Assembly: GCA_945907045.1 (NCBI GenBank)
Contig: CAMDSH010000013.1
Location: 1 to 64,000, forward strand
Direction: 5' to 3'
Source: Rhizobium sp. Q54
GTDB lineage: Bacteria > Pseudomonadota > Alphaproteobacteria > Rhizobiales > Xanthobacteraceae
DNA length: 64,000 bases
In this document: positions 1 through 12,568 of the stretch, in pieces
Layout: every line of letters begins with the position of its first letter
Position numbering within the stretch: the first letter of the stretch is position 1
The notes under the pieces: model-generated
Databases searched by the model: none
Told to the model about the DNA's origin: nothing
The model's input: the letters and a program-made list of their open reading frames with translations, nothing else
Made by a program: the position numbers and the translations under genes

Positions 1-1
1 G

Positions 2-238
2 ATGACCAATATGCGTTTGACAGCGGCTGTTGTTTTTTCGGCGGTGTTGTTCTCCGGCGCGGCGATGGCGCAGGACAAGCCGAGCGTCGCAAAATACTTG
101 AGCGAAGGTTATGACGTGCTGCGTGTCGAAGTCGGAAATCCGTTCCTGCAATTCATCCTGAAGAAAGACAAGACGCTGGTGTGGTGCTCCGTGCAGGTGC
201 AAACCGGCGAGACATCGAGCTGCCGCACCATCAAGTAA
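2..238 (+). CDS. small secreted/periplasmic hypothetical protein
   Basis: ORF with N-terminal signal peptide (AAVVFSAVLFSGAAMAQ), immediately upstream of nuoE. Confidence 0.6.
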   Translation: MTNMRLTAAVVFSAVLFSGAAMAQDKPSVAKYLSEGYDVLRVEVGNPFLQFILKKDKTLVWCSVQVQTGETSSCRTIK

Positions 239-253
239 GAATCTGAAAACGTC

Positions 254-886
254 ATGTCCGTTCGCCGCCTCGCACCCGCAGACGTTCAGCCGAAGGAGTT
301 TTCCTTCAGCAAGGAGAATGCTGCCTGGGCGAATGTGCAGGTTGCGAAATATCCGGCGGGCCGCCAGCAGTCCGCGATCATTCCGCTGCTGTGGCGCGCG
401 CAGGAGCAGGCCGGCGGCTGGCTGCCCGAAGCAGCGATCCGCCATGTCGCGGAATTCTTAAGCATGGCGCATATCCGCGCGCTTGAGGTTGCGACCTTCT
501 ACACGATGTTCAATCTGGAGCCGGTCGGTAAATTCCACGTCCAGCTTTGCGGCACCACGCCTTGCGTTCTGCGCGGCGCGGAAGGTCTGAAGAAAGTCTG
601 CCGCGACAAAATAGGCGAGCCCGGTCACGTTACCGGCGACGGAAAATTCTCATGGGTTGAGGTCGAGTGCCTCGGCGCTTGCGTGAACGCGCCGATGGTG
701 CAGATCAACGCCGACTACTTCGAGGACTTAACAGCGGAATCCTTCACGCAAGTGCTCGACGCGTTTGCCGCTGGAAAAACGCCGAAGCCCGGTCCGCAAA
801 CCGACCGGCAACTCTCCGCGCCCGTTGGCGGGCCGACGACGCTGACCGATCCTTCGCTCTATCCGACCTCGACGCGCTTGGGATGA
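254..886 (+). CDS. nuoE: NADH-quinone oxidoreductase subunit E (24 kDa 2Fe-2S)
   Basis: ORF, thioredoxin-like 2Fe-2S cysteines (CGTTPC, CLGAC), nuo operon context. Confidence 0.95.
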   Translation: MSVRRLAPADVQPKEFSFSKENAAWANVQVAKYPAGRQQSAIIPLLWRAQEQAGGWLPEAAIRHVAEFLSMAHIRALEVATFYTMFNLEPVGKFHVQLCGTTPCVLRGAEGLKKVCRDKIGEPGHVTGDGKFSWVEVECLGACVNAPMVQINADYFEDLTAESFTQVLDAFAAGKTPKPGPQTDRQLSAPVGGPTTLTDPSLYPTSTRLG

Positions 887-895
887 GAACGATCA

Positions 896-2206
896 ATGCT
901 CGCTGACAAAGACCGCATCTTCCGCAACCTCTACGGCTTCTACGATTGGGGCCTTGAGGGCGCGCGCAAACGCGGTGCGTGGGACGGCACCAAGTCGATT
1001 TTGACGAAGGGCCGCGACGCGATCATCGAGGACGTGAAAGCTTCCGGTCTGCGCGGGCGCGGCGGCGCGGGGTTCCCGACCGGCCTGAAATGGTCGTTCA
1101 TGCCGAAGAAGAACGACGGGCGGCCGCATTATCTCGTCGTCAACGCGGACGAGTCCGAGCCCGGCACCTGCAAAGATCGAGAAGTCATGCGGCACGATCC
1201 GCATCTGCTGATCGAAGGTTGCCTGATCGCGGGCTTCGCGATGGGTGCTAACACCGGTTACATCTATATCCGCGGCGAATTCATTCGCGAGCGCGAGCGG
1301 CTACAAGCCGCCATCGATCAGGCCTACGAGGCCAATCTGATCGGCAAGAACAATCTGCACGGCTACGATTTCGATTTGTACGTGCATCACGGCGCGGGCG
1401 CTTACATCTGCGGCGAGGAAACCGCGCTGCTGGAAAGCCTCGAAGGCAAGAAGGGCCAGCCGCGCCTCAAGCCGCCGTTCCCGGCAAACGTCGGCCTCTA
1501 CGGCTGCCCGACCACGGTGCAGAACGTCGAGTCGATCGCAGTGGTGCCGGATATCCTGCGGCGCGGACCGGCGTGGTTCGCCGCCATCGGACGGCCGAAC
1601 AACACCGGCACGAAACTCTTTTGCATTTCCGGCCACGTCAATAAGCCGTGCAACGTGGAAGAGGCGATGGGTCTTCCGCTGCGCGAATTGATCGATACGC
1701 ATGCCGGCGGCGTGCGCGGCGGCTGGGATAATCTGATGGCCGTCATTCCCGGCGGCTCGTCGATGCCGCTGGTGCCGGCGGGCGCCGATCAGGCCGACAC
1801 GCTGATGATGGATTTCGACGGTTGCCGCGACAAGAAATCCGCGCTCGGCACAGCCGCGGTGATCGTCATGGACAAGTCCACCGACATCATCCGCGCGATG
1901 GCGCGCATTTCATATTTCTACAAGCACGAGAGCTGCGGCCAGTGCACACCCTGCCGCGAGGGCATGGGCTGGATGTGGCGCGTACTCACGCGCATGGCCG
2001 AGGGGCGCGCGCAGAAACGCGAAATCGGCATGTTGCTGGAAGTCACCACGCAGATCGAAGGCCACACGATTTGCGCCTTCGGCGACGGGGCGGCGTGGCC
2101 GGTGCAGGGATTGCTGCGGCATTTCCGTCCCGAGATCGAACGACGCATCGATGAATATTCGCGCAACGCTGACGCGCACGCCGCGTCGCGCGTGGCGGCG
2201 GAGTGA
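896..2206 (+). CDS. nuoF: NADH-quinone oxidoreductase subunit F
   Basis: [25 protein letters not shown] 4Fe-4S motif. Confidence 0.97.
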   Translation: MLADKDRIFRNLYGFYDWGLEGARKRGAWDGTKSILTKGRDAIIEDVKASGLRGRGGAGFPTGLKWSFMPKKNDGRPHYLVVNADESEPGTCKDREVMRHDPHLLIEGCLIAGFAMGANTGYIYIRGEFIRERERLQAAIDQAYEANLIGKNNLHGYDFDLYVHHGAGAYICGEETALLESLEGKKGQPRLKPPFPANVGLYGCPTTVQNVESIAVVPDILRRGPAWFAAIGRPNNTGTKLFCISGHVNKPCNVEEAMGLPLRELIDTHAGGVRGGWDNLMAVIPGGSSMPLVPAGADQADTLMMDFDGCRDKKSALGTAAVIVMDKSTDIIRAMARISYFYKHESCGQCTPCREGMGWMWRVLTRMAEGRAQKREIGMLLEVTTQIEGHTICAFGDGAAWPVQGLLRHFRPEIERRIDEYSRNADAHAASRVAAE

Positions 2207-4281
2207 CGGGGATGACCAAAGTTATCGTCGATGGCAAAGAGATCGATGTCCCGCCCGACTACACGCTGCTGCAGGCGTGCGAGGCGGCGGGCGCCGAGAT
2301 TCCGCGCTTCTGTTTCCATGAGCGCCTCTCGATTGCCGGCAATTGCCGCATGTGCCTGATCGAAGTCGTCGGCATGCCGAAGCCGCAGGCCTCCTGCGCG
2401 ATGGGCGTGAAGGACTTGCCGCCGAACAAGGACGGCACGCCGAAAATCCTCAACACGCGCACGCCGCTGGTGAAGAAGGCGCGCGAAGGCGTGATGGAAT
2501 TCCTGCTGATCAATCATCCGCTCGATTGTCCAATCTGCGATCAGGGCGGCGAGTGTGATCTGCAGGATCAGGCGATGGCCTACGGCGTCGACGCCAGCCG
2601 CTATCAGGAGAACAAGCGCGCGGTCGAAGACAAATATATCGGGCCGCTGGTGAAAACGATCATGACGCGCTGCATTCACTGCACGCGCTGCATTCGTTTT
2701 TCCACGGAAGTCGCGGGTGTGTCGGAACTTGGCGCCATCGGGCGCGGCGAGGACATGGAGATCACGACCTATCTCGAACAGGCGATGACTTCGGAGCTGC
2801 AGGGCAACGTCGTCGATCTTTGTCCCGTGGGTGCGCTCACCTCGAAGCCTTACGCGTTCGCCGCGCGGCCTTGGGAACTGAACAAGACCGAATCCATCGA
2901 CGTGATGGACGCGCTCGGCTCCGCCATTCGTATCGACACGCGCGGGCGCGAGGTGTTGCGCATTCTCCCGCGCGTCAACGACGACGTGAACGAGGAATGG
3001 ATTTCCGACAAGACGCGGCATGTGGTCGATGGCCTGCGCACGCAGCGGCTCGACCAGCCGTATATTCGCGAGAACGGACGCCTGCGCGTTGCCACATGGA
3101 GCGAGGCTTTCGCGGCCATCGCGGCCAAGGTGAAGGCTTCGAGTGCAAAACGCATCGGCGCGATTGCGGGCGATCTGGCTACTGTCGAGGACATGTTCGC
3201 GCTCAAGGATTTGATGACACGGCTCGATTCCACCAACATCGATTGCCGGCAGGATGGCTCGGCGTTCGATCCGGCCTGGGGCAGGGCGAGCTATCTGTTC
3301 AACGCCACGGTCGCCGGCATCGAAGCCGCGGACGCGTTGCTGATTGTTGGTTCCAACCCGCGCCGTGAATCCGCAGTGCTCAACTCGCGCATCCGCAAGC
3401 GCTGGCGCGCGGGCAATTTCCCCATTGGCGTCATCGGCGAGAAGGCCGACCTCACGTACGCCTATGACTATCTCGGCGCGGGCGTGGATACGTTGTCGGG
3501 TTTGGCGGGCAGCAAATTTGCCGAAGCGATCAAGGCGGCGGAGCGTCCGCTGGTGCTCGTGGGTGCTGGAGCGTTGGCGCGGAAAGATGGCGCCGCCGTT
3601 GCTGCGCTCGCCGCGAAAGCGGCTATCGACATCGGCGCAATCAAAGACAGCTGGAACGGATTTTCCATACTGCACAGCGCGGCCTCGCGCGTCGGCGCGC
3701 TCGATATCGGCTTTGTGCCGGGTGAGGGCGGGCAGGATGCTGCGGCAATGGCGGGCGGCAAGCTTGATGTTCTTTTTCTTCTGGGTGCGGATGAAATCGA
3801 AGTCGCTGCCGGCGCATTCGTCGTTTACATCGGCACGCACGGCGACCGCGGCGCGCATCGCGCAGACGTGATCCTGCCCGGCGCAGCCTATCCGGAAAAA
3901 TCCGGCACCTACGTCAACACCGAAGGCCGCGTGCAGATGGCGGCGCGTGCTTCGTTCCCGCCGGGCGATGCGCGCGAGGACTGGGCGATTTTGCGCGCTC
4001 TCTCTGATGTGCTCGGCCACAAGTTGCCTTATGACTCGCTCGGTGCGTTGCGGCAGGCGCTTTACGCCGCGCACCCGCACATGCAGCGTATCGGCCTGAT
4101 CGCGCCCGGCAATGCCACCGACATCCAGAAGCTCGCCGCGCTTGGCGGCAAGACCGAAAAAGCAACGCTGCATTCCAGCGTCGAAAATTTCTACTTCACC
4201 AATCCGATCGCGCGCGCCTCCGCGATCATGGCCGAATGCGCGGGGCTCGCTAACCGCGCCACGCAAACGGCAGCCGAGTAA
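2203..4281 (+). CDS. nuoG: NADH-quinone oxidoreductase subunit G (true start possibly ATG at 2212)
   Basis: N-terminal 2Fe-2S ferredoxin domain, [14 protein letters not shown] motif, operon order. Confidence 0.96.
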   Translation: MTGMTKVIVDGKEIDVPPDYTLLQACEAAGAEIPRFCFHERLSIAGNCRMCLIEVVGMPKPQASCAMGVKDLPPNKDGTPKILNTRTPLVKKAREGVMEFLLINHPLDCPICDQGGECDLQDQAMAYGVDASRYQENKRAVEDKYIGPLVKTIMTRCIHCTRCIRFSTEVAGVSELGAIGRGEDMEITTYLEQAMTSELQGNVVDLCPVGALTSKPYAFAARPWELNKTESIDVMDALGSAIRIDTRGREVLRILPRVNDDVNEEWISDKTRHVVDGLRTQRLDQPYIRENGRLRVATWSEAFAAIAAKVKASSAKRIGAIAGDLATVEDMFALKDLMTRLDSTNIDCRQDGSAFDPAWGRASYLFNATVAGIEAADALLIVGSNPRRESAVLNSRIRKRWRAGNFPIGVIGEKADLTYAYDYLGAGVDTLSGLAGSKFAEAIKAAERPLVLVGAGALARKDGAAVAALAAKAAIDIGAIKDSWNGFSILHSAASRVGALDIGFVPGEGGQDAAAMAGGKLDVLFLLGADEIEVAAGAFVVYIGTHGDRGAHRADVILPGAAYPEKSGTYVNTEGRVQMAARASFPPGDAREDWAILRALSDVLGHKLPYDSLGALRQALYAAHPHMQRIGLIAPGNATDIQKLAALGGKTEKATLHSSVENFYFTNPIARASAIMAECAGLANRATQTAAE

Positions 4282-4286
4282 CGCAC

Positions 4287-5312
4287 ATGGCCGCGTTTTT
4301 CACCGATTACATCTGGCCGCTGATCGTAATGGTGGCGCAATCACTTTTGCTGCTGGTCATTCTGCTGATCGCGATTGCCTATGTGCTTTATGCGGATCGA
4401 AAAATCTGGGCGGCGGTGCAAATCCGCCGCGGCCCCAACGTCGTGGGTCCGTGGGGACTGTTTCAATCCTTCGCCGATCTGCTGAAGTTCGTTTTGAAAG
4501 AGCCGGTCATTCCGGCCGGCGCCAACAAGGGCGTCTTCCTGCTCGCGCCGCTGGTGAGCTGCACGCTCGCGCTCGCCGCCTGGGCGGTAATCCCCGTGAA
4601 CGCCGGATGGCTGATCTCGGATCTGAATGTCGGTGTGCTGTACATTTTCGCCATCTCGTCGCTGATGGTCTACGGCATCATCATGGGCGGCTGGGCGTCG
4701 AATTCGAAATATCCGTTCCTCGCAGCATTACGCTCCGCCGCACAGATGGTGAGTTACGAAGTTTCCATCGGCTTCGTCATCATCACCGTGCTGCTGTGCG
4801 CGGGCTCGCTCAATCTCTCCGTTATCGTCGAGGCGCAGAACGGCAAATACGGATTGTTCAGCTGGTACTGGCTGCCGCTGTTCCCGATGTTCATCGTGTT
4901 CTTCGTCTCGGCGCTCGCCGAAACCAACCGTCCGCCGTTCGATCTCGTTGAAGCGGAATCCGAACTCGTCGCCGGCTTCATGGTGGAATACGGCTCGACG
5001 CCCTACATGCTGTTCATGCTCGGCGAATACGCGGCAATCACCACCATGTGCGCGATGGGCACGATATTGTTTCTCGGCGGCTGGCTCTCGCCTGTGCCGT
5101 ATCCGCCGTTCACCTGGGTGCCGGGCGTGATCTGGTTCACGCTCAAGGCCCTGTTTTTGTTTTTCATGTTCGCCATGGTCAAGGCCATCGTCCCGCGTTA
5201 CCGCTACGACCAACTGATGCGGTTGGGCTGGAAAGTGTTCCTGCCGTTGTCGCTGGCGATGGTGGTGATCGTCGCCGCCGTGCTGCAATTCGGGGGCCTC
5301 GCGCCGAAATGA
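4287..5312 (+). CDS. nuoH: NADH-quinone oxidoreductase subunit H
   Basis: Polytopic membrane protein, [20 protein letters not shown] and [20 protein letters not shown] motifs. Confidence 0.97.
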   Translation: MAAFFTDYIWPLIVMVAQSLLLLVILLIAIAYVLYADRKIWAAVQIRRGPNVVGPWGLFQSFADLLKFVLKEPVIPAGANKGVFLLAPLVSCTLALAAWAVIPVNAGWLISDLNVGVLYIFAISSLMVYGIIMGGWASNSKYPFLAALRSAAQMVSYEVSIGFVIITVLLCAGSLNLSVIVEAQNGKYGLFSWYWLPLFPMFIVFFVSALAETNRPPFDLVEAESELVAGFMVEYGSTPYMLFMLGEYAAITTMCAMGTILFLGGWLSPVPYPPFTWVPGVIWFTLKALFLFFMFAMVKAIVPRYRYDQLMRLGWKVFLPLSLAMVVIVAAVLQFGGLAPK

Positions 5313-5319
5313 GGACGCC

Positions 5320-5808
5320 ATGAGACTGGACCGCGCGGCAAAAGCCTTGTTCCTGATGGAGTTCGCTTCGGCGTTCGTCCTCGCCATGCGCTATTTCTTC
5401 AAGCCGAAGCCAACTCTCAATTATCCTTTCGAGAAGGGACCGATCTCACCCCGTTTTCGCGGCGAGCACGTGCTGCGTCGCTATCCGAACGGCGAAGAGC
5501 GCTGCATCGCCTGCAAGCTGTGCGAGGCCATTTGCCCGGCGCAGGCCATCACCATCGAGGCCGGCCCGCGCCGCAACGACGGCACGCGCCGCACCACGCG
5601 TTACGACATCGACATGGTGAAGTGCATTTATTGCGGGCTGTGCCAGGAAGCCTGTCCGGTCGACGCCATCGTTGAAGGCCCGAATTTCGAATTCGCCACT
5701 GAGACGCGCGAAGAACTTTACTACGACAAGGAACGTCTGCTGGCGAACGGCGACCGCTGGGAGCGCGAGATCGCGAAGAACATGGCGCTCGACGCCCCGT
5801 ACCGGTGA
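5320..5808 (+). CDS. nuoI: NADH-quinone oxidoreductase subunit I
   Basis: Two CxxCxxCxxxCP 4Fe-4S motifs. Confidence 0.97.
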   Translation: MRLDRAAKALFLMEFASAFVLAMRYFFKPKPTLNYPFEKGPISPRFRGEHVLRRYPNGEERCIACKLCEAICPAQAITIEAGPRRNDGTRRTTRYDIDMVKCIYCGLCQEACPVDAIVEGPNFEFATETREELYYDKERLLANGDRWEREIAKNMALDAPYR

Positions 5809-5815
5809 GACACGA

Positions 5816-6454
5816 ATGATCGTCGCCGCCATATTTTTCTATCTGTTCGCCGGCGTGTGCGTGGCCTCCGCGTTCATGGTGATCGCGGCGAAGAATCCCG
5901 TGCACTCGGTACTGTTCCTCATTCTTGCCTTCGTTAACGCCGCCGGATTGTTCGTGCTGCTCGGCGCGGAGTTTCTGGCGATGATCCTGATCGTCGTTTA
6001 TGTCGGCGCGGTCGCGGTGCTGTTCCTGTTCGTGGTGATGATGCTGGACGTGGACTTTGCCGAATTGCGGCAGGGCTTCCTGCAATATCTCCCCGTTGGC
6101 GCTGTCGTCGGCATGATCTTCCTCGCCGAATTGCTGCTCGTCGTTGGCGGCTGGACGATTGGGGCCAATGTCTCCATCGCAGCGCCAATCCCCGCGATGG
6201 ATAAAGTGAGCAACACCGAAGCGCTCGGTCTCGTGCTCTACACAAAATATGTTTTCTTCTTCCAGACAGCGGGGCTCATTTTGCTGGTCGCCATGATCGG
6301 CGCCATCGTGCTCACGCTACAGCACCGGGTGCGCGTGCGCCGGCAGGACATCGGCGAGCAGGTCGCGCGCACTCCCGCAACGTCCGTCGAGCTGCGCCAC
6401 GTGCGGTCGGGGCAGGGGCTGCAGGACTCCAACCCGCAGGGTGGCGCGTCATGA
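5816..6454 (+). CDS. nuoJ: NADH-quinone oxidoreductase subunit J
   Basis: In-frame ATG at 5816 inside ORF 5672-6454; [23 protein letters not shown]. Confidence 0.93.
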   Translation: MIVAAIFFYLFAGVCVASAFMVIAAKNPVHSVLFLILAFVNAAGLFVLLGAEFLAMILIVVYVGAVAVLFLFVVMMLDVDFAELRQGFLQYLPVGAVVGMIFLAELLLVVGGWTIGANVSIAAPIPAMDKVSNTEALGLVLYTKYVFFFQTAGLILLVAMIGAIVLTLQHRVRVRRQDIGEQVARTPATSVELRHVRSGQGLQDSNPQGGAS

Positions 6455-6759
6455 GCGTCGGGCTTGGGCATTATCTCACCGTCGCCGCCATCCTGTTCAC
6501 GCTCGGGATTTTCGGCATCTTTCTCAATCGCAAGAACGTGATCGTCATTCTGATGTCGATCGAACTCATCCTGCTGGCGGTGAATATCAATCTCGTCGCT
6601 TTTTCTTCTTATCTCGGCGACATCGTCGGTCAGGTTTTCGCGCTGCTCGTGCTCACCGTGGCGGCGGCGGAAGCGGCGATCGGACTTGCCATCCTCGTGG
6701 TCTATTTCCGCAACCGCGGCTCCATCGCGGTTGAAGACATCAATCTGATGAAGGGCTGA
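6451..6759 (+). CDS. nuoK: NADH-quinone oxidoreductase subunit K
   Basis: 102-aa three-TM protein, ATGA overlap with nuoJ. Confidence 0.96.
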   Translation: MSVGLGHYLTVAAILFTLGIFGIFLNRKNVIVILMSIELILLAVNINLVAFSSYLGDIVGQVFALLVLTVAAAEAAIGLAILVVYFRNRGSIAVEDINLMKG

Positions 6760-6767
6760 ACTCTTTT

Positions 6768-8831
6768 ATGTACCAGGCCATCGTATTTCTGCCCTTGCTC
6801 GGATCGATTCTCGCGGCGCTGATCGCGATCGCCGGCGCGCGCTCGCGCCACCCCGGCGCCTCGCCGCTGCCGGGCGACGATCATGGCGCGCACCACGACG
6901 CGGGCCATGCCGCGCATTCACACGGACACGATCATGGCCACGGCGCGCATGAGCCGGAAGCTCTCGGTTCGCGCACTGCCGAGCTGATCACCACGACGCT
7001 GCTGATGATTTCGATGATCCTGTCATGGATCGCTTTCGTGCAGGTCGGTTTCGGCCATCAGGACACGCGCGTGCCGCTGTTCAGCTGGATCGCGTCTGGC
7101 GATCTGAAAGTGGAATGGTCGTTGCGCATCGACACGCTCACCGTGGTGATGCTGGTGGTGGTGAACACGGTGTCCGCGCTCGTGCACATGTATTCCATCG
7201 GCTATATGCACGAGGACCCGTACCGCCCGCGCTTCTTTTCTTATTTGTCGCTGTTCACCTTCGCCATGCTGATGCTGGTGACGTCCGATAATCTGGTGCA
7301 GATGTTCTTCGGCTGGGAAGGCGTCGGCCTCGCGAGCTACCTGCTGATCGGGTTCTGGTACCACAAGCCGGAAGCCAACGCCGCCGCGATCAAGGCTTTC
7401 ATCGTCAACCGTGTCGGCGACTTCGGTTTTGCGCTCGGCATCTTCGCGCTTTTCATGCTGGTCAACTCAATCGACCTCGACACCATCTTCGCGCAGGCGC
7501 CCTCGCTTACCGGCAAGACCATCATGTTCTTCGGCTGGAAAGCGGATGCGCTCACGCTCATCTGCCTGCTACTGTTCATGGGCGCGATGGGCAAATCGGC
7601 GCAGTTCCTGCTGCACACATGGCTGCCGGACGCGATGGAAGGCCCAACACCGGTCTCGGCGCTCATTCACGCCGCGACGATGGTGACCGCCGGCGTGTTC
7701 ATGGTGGCGCGACTTTCTCCGCTGTTCGAGCTTGCCCCCAACGCGCAGACTTTTGTGCTGTTCATCGGCGCGACCACGGCGTTCTTCGCCGCCACCGTTG
7801 GTCTCGTGCAGAACGACATCAAGCGCATCGTCGCTTATTCAACCTGCTCGCAACTCGGCTACATGTTCGTCGCGATGGGCGTCGGCGCTTATTCGGTCGG
7901 CATGTTCCATCTGTTCACCCATGCGTTCTTCAAGGCGCTACTGTTCCTCGGTTCCGGCTCGGTGATCCATGCGATGCATCACGAGCAGGACATCCGCCAC
8001 ATGGGCGGACTGAAGGACCGCATCCCGTTCACCTACATCGTGATGGTGATCGGCACGCTGGCTCTCACCGGATTCCCGCTCACCGCCGGTTATTTTTCCA
8101 AGGATGCGATCATCGAGGGCGCGTTCGTCAGCCATAACCCGATGGCGCTTTATGCGTTCGTCTGCACGGTCAGCGCCGCGCTGATGACGTCATTCTATTC
8201 ATGGCGTTTGATATTCAAGACTTTCCACGGCAAGCCGCACGACAAGCATCACTACGAGGAAGCGCGCGAGAGCCCGCTGGTGATGCTGATCCCGCTCGGC
8301 GTGCTGGCGTTCGGCTCGATCTTCGCCGGTTTGCCGTTCAAGGAAATTTTCGCAGGCAGCGGCGTTGCCGGGTTCTTCCGCGATGCGCTGACTTTCGCTA
8401 AGAGCAATCATATCCTGGAAGAGTTGCACCATGTCCCGCTGCATGTCGGATTGCTGCCGACCGCGATGATGGTAATCGGTTTCCTCATCGCCTGGCAGTT
8501 CTACATCCGCCGTCCCGACATTCCGGCCGAACTCGCGCGCCAGCATGAGGTGCTCTACCGCTTTTTGCTCAACAAGTGGTACTTTGACGAAATCTACGAT
8601 TTCATCTTCGTGCGCCCGGCGAAATGGCTCGGCCGCTTCCTGTGGAAGCGCGGCGACGGCTGGCTGATCGACGGTTTCGGTCCTGACGGCGTGTCCGCGC
8701 GCGTGCTCGACGTGACGCGCAACGTCGTGCGCCTGCAAACCGGTTATCTCTATCATTACGCCTTCGCCATGCTGATCGGGGCCGCGGCCTTCATAACCTG
8801 GTTCATGTTTTCGTCCGGGATAAAGCCATGA
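6768..8831 (+). CDS. nuoL: NADH-quinone oxidoreductase subunit L
   Basis: Antiporter-like subunit, [29 protein letters not shown]. Confidence 0.97.
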   Translation: MYQAIVFLPLLGSILAALIAIAGARSRHPGASPLPGDDHGAHHDAGHAAHSHGHDHGHGAHEPEALGSRTAELITTTLLMISMILSWIAFVQVGFGHQDTRVPLFSWIASGDLKVEWSLRIDTLTVVMLVVVNTVSALVHMYSIGYMHEDPYRPRFFSYLSLFTFAMLMLVTSDNLVQMFFGWEGVGLASYLLIGFWYHKPEANAAAIKAFIVNRVGDFGFALGIFALFMLVNSIDLDTIFAQAPSLTGKTIMFFGWKADALTLICLLLFMGAMGKSAQFLLHTWLPDAMEGPTPVSALIHAATMVTAGVFMVARLSPLFELAPNAQTFVLFIGATTAFFAATVGLVQNDIKRIVAYSTCSQLGYMFVAMGVGAYSVGMFHLFTHAFFKALLFLGSGSVIHAMHHEQDIRHMGGLKDRIPFTYIVMVIGTLALTGFPLTAGYFSKDAIIEGAFVSHNPMALYAFVCTVSAALMTSFYSWRLIFKTFHGKPHDKHHYEEARESPLVMLIPLGVLAFGSIFAGLPFKEIFAGSGVAGFFRDALTFAKSNHILEELHHVPLHVGLLPTAMMVIGFLIAWQFYIRRPDIPAELARQHEVLYRFLLNKWYFDEIYDFIFVRPAKWLGRFLWKRGDGWLIDGFGPDGVSARVLDVTRNVVRLQTGYLYHYAFAMLIGAAAFITWFMFSSGIKP

Positions 8832-8869
8832 CCCCGAAAAATGGCTACCGGATTTCGGACAAGGTCATG
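8827..8869. repeat. interspersed palindromic repeat, copy 1 (CATGACC...GGTCATG)
   Basis: 30/41 identical, without gaps, to 62429-62469; CCGAAAA / (A)TTTCGG inner stem; overlaps the nuoL stop codon. Confidence 0.65.
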
Positions 8870-8883
8870 GCGAGGGTAAAGCC

Positions 8884-10389
8884 ATGAGTTGGCCCATCCT
8901 TTCCGTCACGACATTCCTGCCGCTGGTCGGTGCGCTGTTCATCATGATGGTGCGCGGCGAGGATCGCCTGGCCAAAGGCACCGCGCGCTGGGTGGCGCTG
9001 TGGGCGACGCTCGTCACCTTCGCAATCTCGCTGGTGATGGTGTGGCGTTTCGATTCCGCATCGGCGGAATTCCAGTTCGTCGAGAAATACCGCTGGCTGG
9101 GCGTTTCCGCCTATCACATGGGCGTCGACGGCATTTCGCTCCCCTTCGTGATCCTCACCACCGCGCTGATGCCGATCTGCATCATCGCCAGCTGGTCGTC
9201 GATCCAGACGCGCGTGAAGGAATACATGATCGCGTTTCTGGTGCTGGAAACGCTGATGATCGGCACGTTCTCGGCGCTCGATCTGGTGCTGTTCTATCTG
9301 TTCTTCGAAGGCGGGCTCATTCCGATGTTCCTCATCATCGGCGTGTGGGGCGGGCCGCGCCGCGTCTATGCCAGCTTCAAGTTTTTTCTCTACACGCTGC
9401 TCGGCTCAGTGTTGATGCTGCTCGCTATCATGGCGATGTACTGGGACGCCGGCACCACCGATATCCCGGCGCTGATGCGCCATAGCTTCCCGCTCGGTTT
9501 GCAGAAATGGGCGTGGCTCGCGTTCTTTGCGTCCTTCGCAGTGAAGATGCCGATGTGGCCGGTGCACACATGGCTGCCGGACGCGCACGTGGAAGCGCCG
9601 ACCGCGGGCTCCGTCATTCTCGCCGCGATTTTGCTGAAAATGGGCGGCTACGGTTTCCTGCGTTTCTCGCTGCCGATGTTTCCGGCGGCTTCCTTCGATT
9701 TCGCGCCGCTGATTTTCACGCTCTCCGTTATCGCCATCATTTACACGTCGCTCGTCGCGCTGATGCAGGAGGACGTGAAAAAACTGATCGCTTATTCCTC
9801 CGTCGCGCACATGGGCTTTGTGACGATGGGGATTTTCGCCGCGACCACGCAAGGCGTCGCCGGCGGCATCTTCCAGATGATCTCGCACGGCATCGTCTCC
9901 GGCGCTTTGTTTCTCTGCGTCGGCGTCGTTTACGACCGCATTCATACGCGCGAGATCGCCGCCTATGGCGGGCTGGTCAACCGGATGCCGCTCTACGCCG
10001 CCGTATTCATGGTGTTCACGATGGCGAACGTGGGCTTGCCCGGAACGTCCGGATTCGTCGGCGAATTCCTCACGCTGGTCGGCACCTTCAAGGTGAATAT
10101 CTGGGTCGGCTCGCTGGCGACCTTCGGCGTCATTCTCTCTGCGGCTTACGCGCTGTGGCTTTACCGCAAGATCGTGTTCGGCGCACTCGACAAGCCGCAG
10201 CTCGCCGGCATCAAGGATCTCGGTTATCGCGAAATGCTGATCTTCGCGCCGCTGGTCATCCTAACAATTCTGCTCGGCGTTGCGCCGAAGCCCGTGCTCG
10301 ACATGTCGGCGGCGTCGGTTGCTCAATTACTCGAAAATTACAACGCGGCGCTGAAAGCGGCGAAGCTCGCCGCGATGCTGGTGCAGTGA
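8884..10389 (+). CDS. nuoM: NADH-quinone oxidoreductase subunit M
   Basis: [31 protein letters not shown]. Confidence 0.97.
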   Translation: MSWPILSVTTFLPLVGALFIMMVRGEDRLAKGTARWVALWATLVTFAISLVMVWRFDSASAEFQFVEKYRWLGVSAYHMGVDGISLPFVILTTALMPICIIASWSSIQTRVKEYMIAFLVLETLMIGTFSALDLVLFYLFFEGGLIPMFLIIGVWGGPRRVYASFKFFLYTLLGSVLMLLAIMAMYWDAGTTDIPALMRHSFPLGLQKWAWLAFFASFAVKMPMWPVHTWLPDAHVEAPTAGSVILAAILLKMGGYGFLRFSLPMFPAASFDFAPLIFTLSVIAIIYTSLVALMQEDVKKLIAYSSVAHMGFVTMGIFAATTQGVAGGIFQMISHGIVSGALFLCVGVVYDRIHTREIAAYGGLVNRMPLYAAVFMVFTMANVGLPGTSGFVGEFLTLVGTFKVNIWVGSLATFGVILSAAYALWLYRKIVFGALDKPQLAGIKDLGYREMLIFAPLVILTILLGVAPKPVLDMSAASVAQLLENYNAALKAAKLAAMLVQ

Positions 10390-10396
10390 GGGCGGC

Positions 10397-11833
10397 ATGA
10401 ACAATCCGCAACTCACCGTGTTGCTGCCCGCTCTGCCGGAAATCGTGCTGGCCTGCGGCGCGATGCTCCTGCTGATGCTTGGCGTGTTTCGCGGCGAGCG
10501 CAGCACCGGCATGGTCAATGTGCTGGCGCTTGTGCTGCTGATCGCCGTCGGCGCGCTCATTTGCCGCCTGCCACCGGGAAAGCTCTCCGCATTCGGCGGC
10601 AGTTTCGTGGTCGATGATTTTGCCCGCTTCCTTAAACTTCTGACGCTGATCGGCTCGGTGGGGGCGATCCTGCTCTCGCTCGATTACATGCGCACGCAGA
10701 AGCAGCAGAAGTTCGAATACGCCATTCTCATCGCGCTCTCGACCACCGGCATGATGCTGCTGATTTCCGCCGCCGATCTGATCGCGCTTTATCTCGGCCT
10801 TGAACTGATGAGCCTTGCGCTCTACGTCGTCGCGGCGTCGAACCGCGACAATATCCGCTCGACCGAAGCGGGCCTGAAATATTTCGTTCTCGGCGCGTTG
10901 TCCTCCGGCATGCTGCTGTACGGGGCGTCCTTGATCTACGGCTTCACCGGCACCGTGAGCTTTGCGGGGATCGCCAAGGCCGCAGGGCAGGGAACCGGCC
11001 TTGGATTGATCTTCGGCCTCGTGTTTCTGTTCGCCGGATTCTGCTTCAAGATTTCGGCGGTGCCGTTCCACATGTGGACGCCGGACGTTTATGAGGGCGC
11101 GCCGACGCCGGTGACGGCGTTCTTTGCAGCCGCGCCGAAAGTTGCGGGCATCGCCATCTTCGTGCGCGCGACCATCGTCGCGTTCCCCGGCATCGTGCAT
11201 CAGTGGCAGCAGATCGTGGTCTTCGTCGCCATCGCCTCGATGGTGCTCGGCGCTTTCGCGGCCATCGGCCAGCGCAATATCAAGCGCCTGATGGCGTACT
11301 CCTCCATCGGCCACATGGGCTTCGCGCTGGTGGGCCTGGCCGGGGGAACGACGGAAGGCGTGCAGGGCGTGCTCATCTACATGGCGATCTATGTGGCGAT
11401 GACGCTCGGCGCCTTCGCTGCCATCCTGGCGATGCGGCGCTCCGAGGGGATGTTTGAGGAAGTCGACGAGCTTGCCGGGCTCTCGCGCAGCAATCCGGCG
11501 CTGGCGTTCTTCTTCGCGATGCTGCTGTTCTCACTCGCTGGTATTCCGCCGCTCGCCGGGTTCTTCGCGAAATATTACGTTTTCCTTGCCGCCATCAAGG
11601 CCGGGCTGTTCACGCTCGCGGTGGTCGGCGTGCTCGCCAGCGTGGTGGGCGCGTATTATTATCTGCTCATCATCAAGATCATGTATTTCGACGAACCGGC
11701 CAAAGGCTTCGAGCGCATGCCGATGTCGCTCAAATTCGTGCTGGCTGCCGCCGGACTGATCAACATGCTGTTCTTCGTCTATCCCGGCCCGCTGCTCGAT
11801 GCGGCGGCGTCGGCGGCGAAGTCGCTGTTCTAG
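10397..11833 (+). CDS. nuoN: NADH-quinone oxidoreductase subunit N
   Basis: Antiporter-like subunit, [22 protein letters not shown]. Confidence 0.97.
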   Translation: MNNPQLTVLLPALPEIVLACGAMLLLMLGVFRGERSTGMVNVLALVLLIAVGALICRLPPGKLSAFGGSFVVDDFARFLKLLTLIGSVGAILLSLDYMRTQKQQKFEYAILIALSTTGMMLLISAADLIALYLGLELMSLALYVVAASNRDNIRSTEAGLKYFVLGALSSGMLLYGASLIYGFTGTVSFAGIAKAAGQGTGLGLIFGLVFLFAGFCFKISAVPFHMWTPDVYEGAPTPVTAFFAAAPKVAGIAIFVRATIVAFPGIVHQWQQIVVFVAIASMVLGAFAAIGQRNIKRLMAYSSIGHMGFALVGLAGGTTEGVQGVLIYMAIYVAMTLGAFAAILAMRRSEGMFEEVDELAGLSRSNPALAFFFAMLLFSLAGIPPLAGFFAKYYVFLAAIKAGLFTLAVVGVLASVVGAYYYLLIIKIMYFDEPAKGFERMPMSLKFVLAAAGLINMLFFVYPGPLLDAAASAAKSLF

Positions 11834-11836
11834 CGG

Positions 11837-12568
11837 ATGCGCCATGTCGCCCATGACCAGATCGGCTCGACCAACGCCGAAGCGCTGACGCTCGCACGCT
11901 CAGGCGAGCGCGGCCCGTTGTGGCTGACCGCGAAAACGCAGACTGGCGGACGCGGGCGGCGCGGCAGCGAGTGGGTCTCAAAGCCCGGAAATCTCTACGC
12001 GACATTGTTGCTCACCGATCCATCCGCGCCAGAGCGCGCTCCGGAATTGTCGTTCGTTGCGGCGCTTGGCGTGCATGACGCGGTTGCGGAATGCGCGCAA
12101 CAACTCGGTCCCGCGCTGAAAGTGAAATGGCCGAACGATCTGCTGCTCAACGGCGCGAAGTTCGCCGGCATTCTGATCGAAGGGGAGAGCGGGCCGCATT
12201 TCTCGGTCGCGATCGGTATTGGTGTGAACTGTGTCAGTCATCCGGATGGCATGGCGTTTCCGGCAACCGATCTTGCGGCTGCTGGCGCGGTTGTTACGCC
12301 CGATACATTGTTCCGCGCGCTCGATGCCGCGATGACGCGGCGGCTGGCGCAATGGAATCGCGGTGCGGGCTTTGCCGCCATTCGCAATGACTGGATCGCG
12401 CGTGCTGCGGGCGTGGGCGAGGCTATCCGCGTGCGTTTGCCGGAACGCGAGCTTTCGGGACGTTTCGAGGGGCTCGATCCATCCGGGCGGCTGTTGTTGC
12501 AGCAAGCGGGCGGCGCCGTTGAAGCCATCGCGGCGGGCGAAGTGTTCACGTTCGGGGACGCCAGATGA
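11837..12568 (+). CDS. birA: biotin--[acetyl-CoA-carboxylase] ligase, no N-terminal HTH
   Basis: GSTNAEA, GGRGRRGSEW, KVKWPNDLLL motifs. Confidence 0.93.
   Translation: MRHVAHDQIGSTNAEALTLARSGERGPLWLTAKTQTGGRGRRGSEWVSKPGNLYATLLLTDPSAPERAPELSFVAALGVHDAVAECAQQLGPALKVKWPNDLLLNGAKFAGILIEGESGPHFSVAIGIGVNCVSHPDGMAFPATDLAAAGAVVTPDTLFRALDAAMTRRLAQWNRGAGFAAIRNDWIARAAGVGEAIRVRLPERELSGRFEGLDPSGRLLLQQAGGAVEAIAAGEVFTFGDAR

Noticed and set aside
1918-4266. 782-aa minus-strand ORF antisense to nuoF/nuoG
   Set aside because: Arg/His/Asp-rich composition typical of a high-GC antisense open frame; fully overlaps well-supported nuoF/nuoG.
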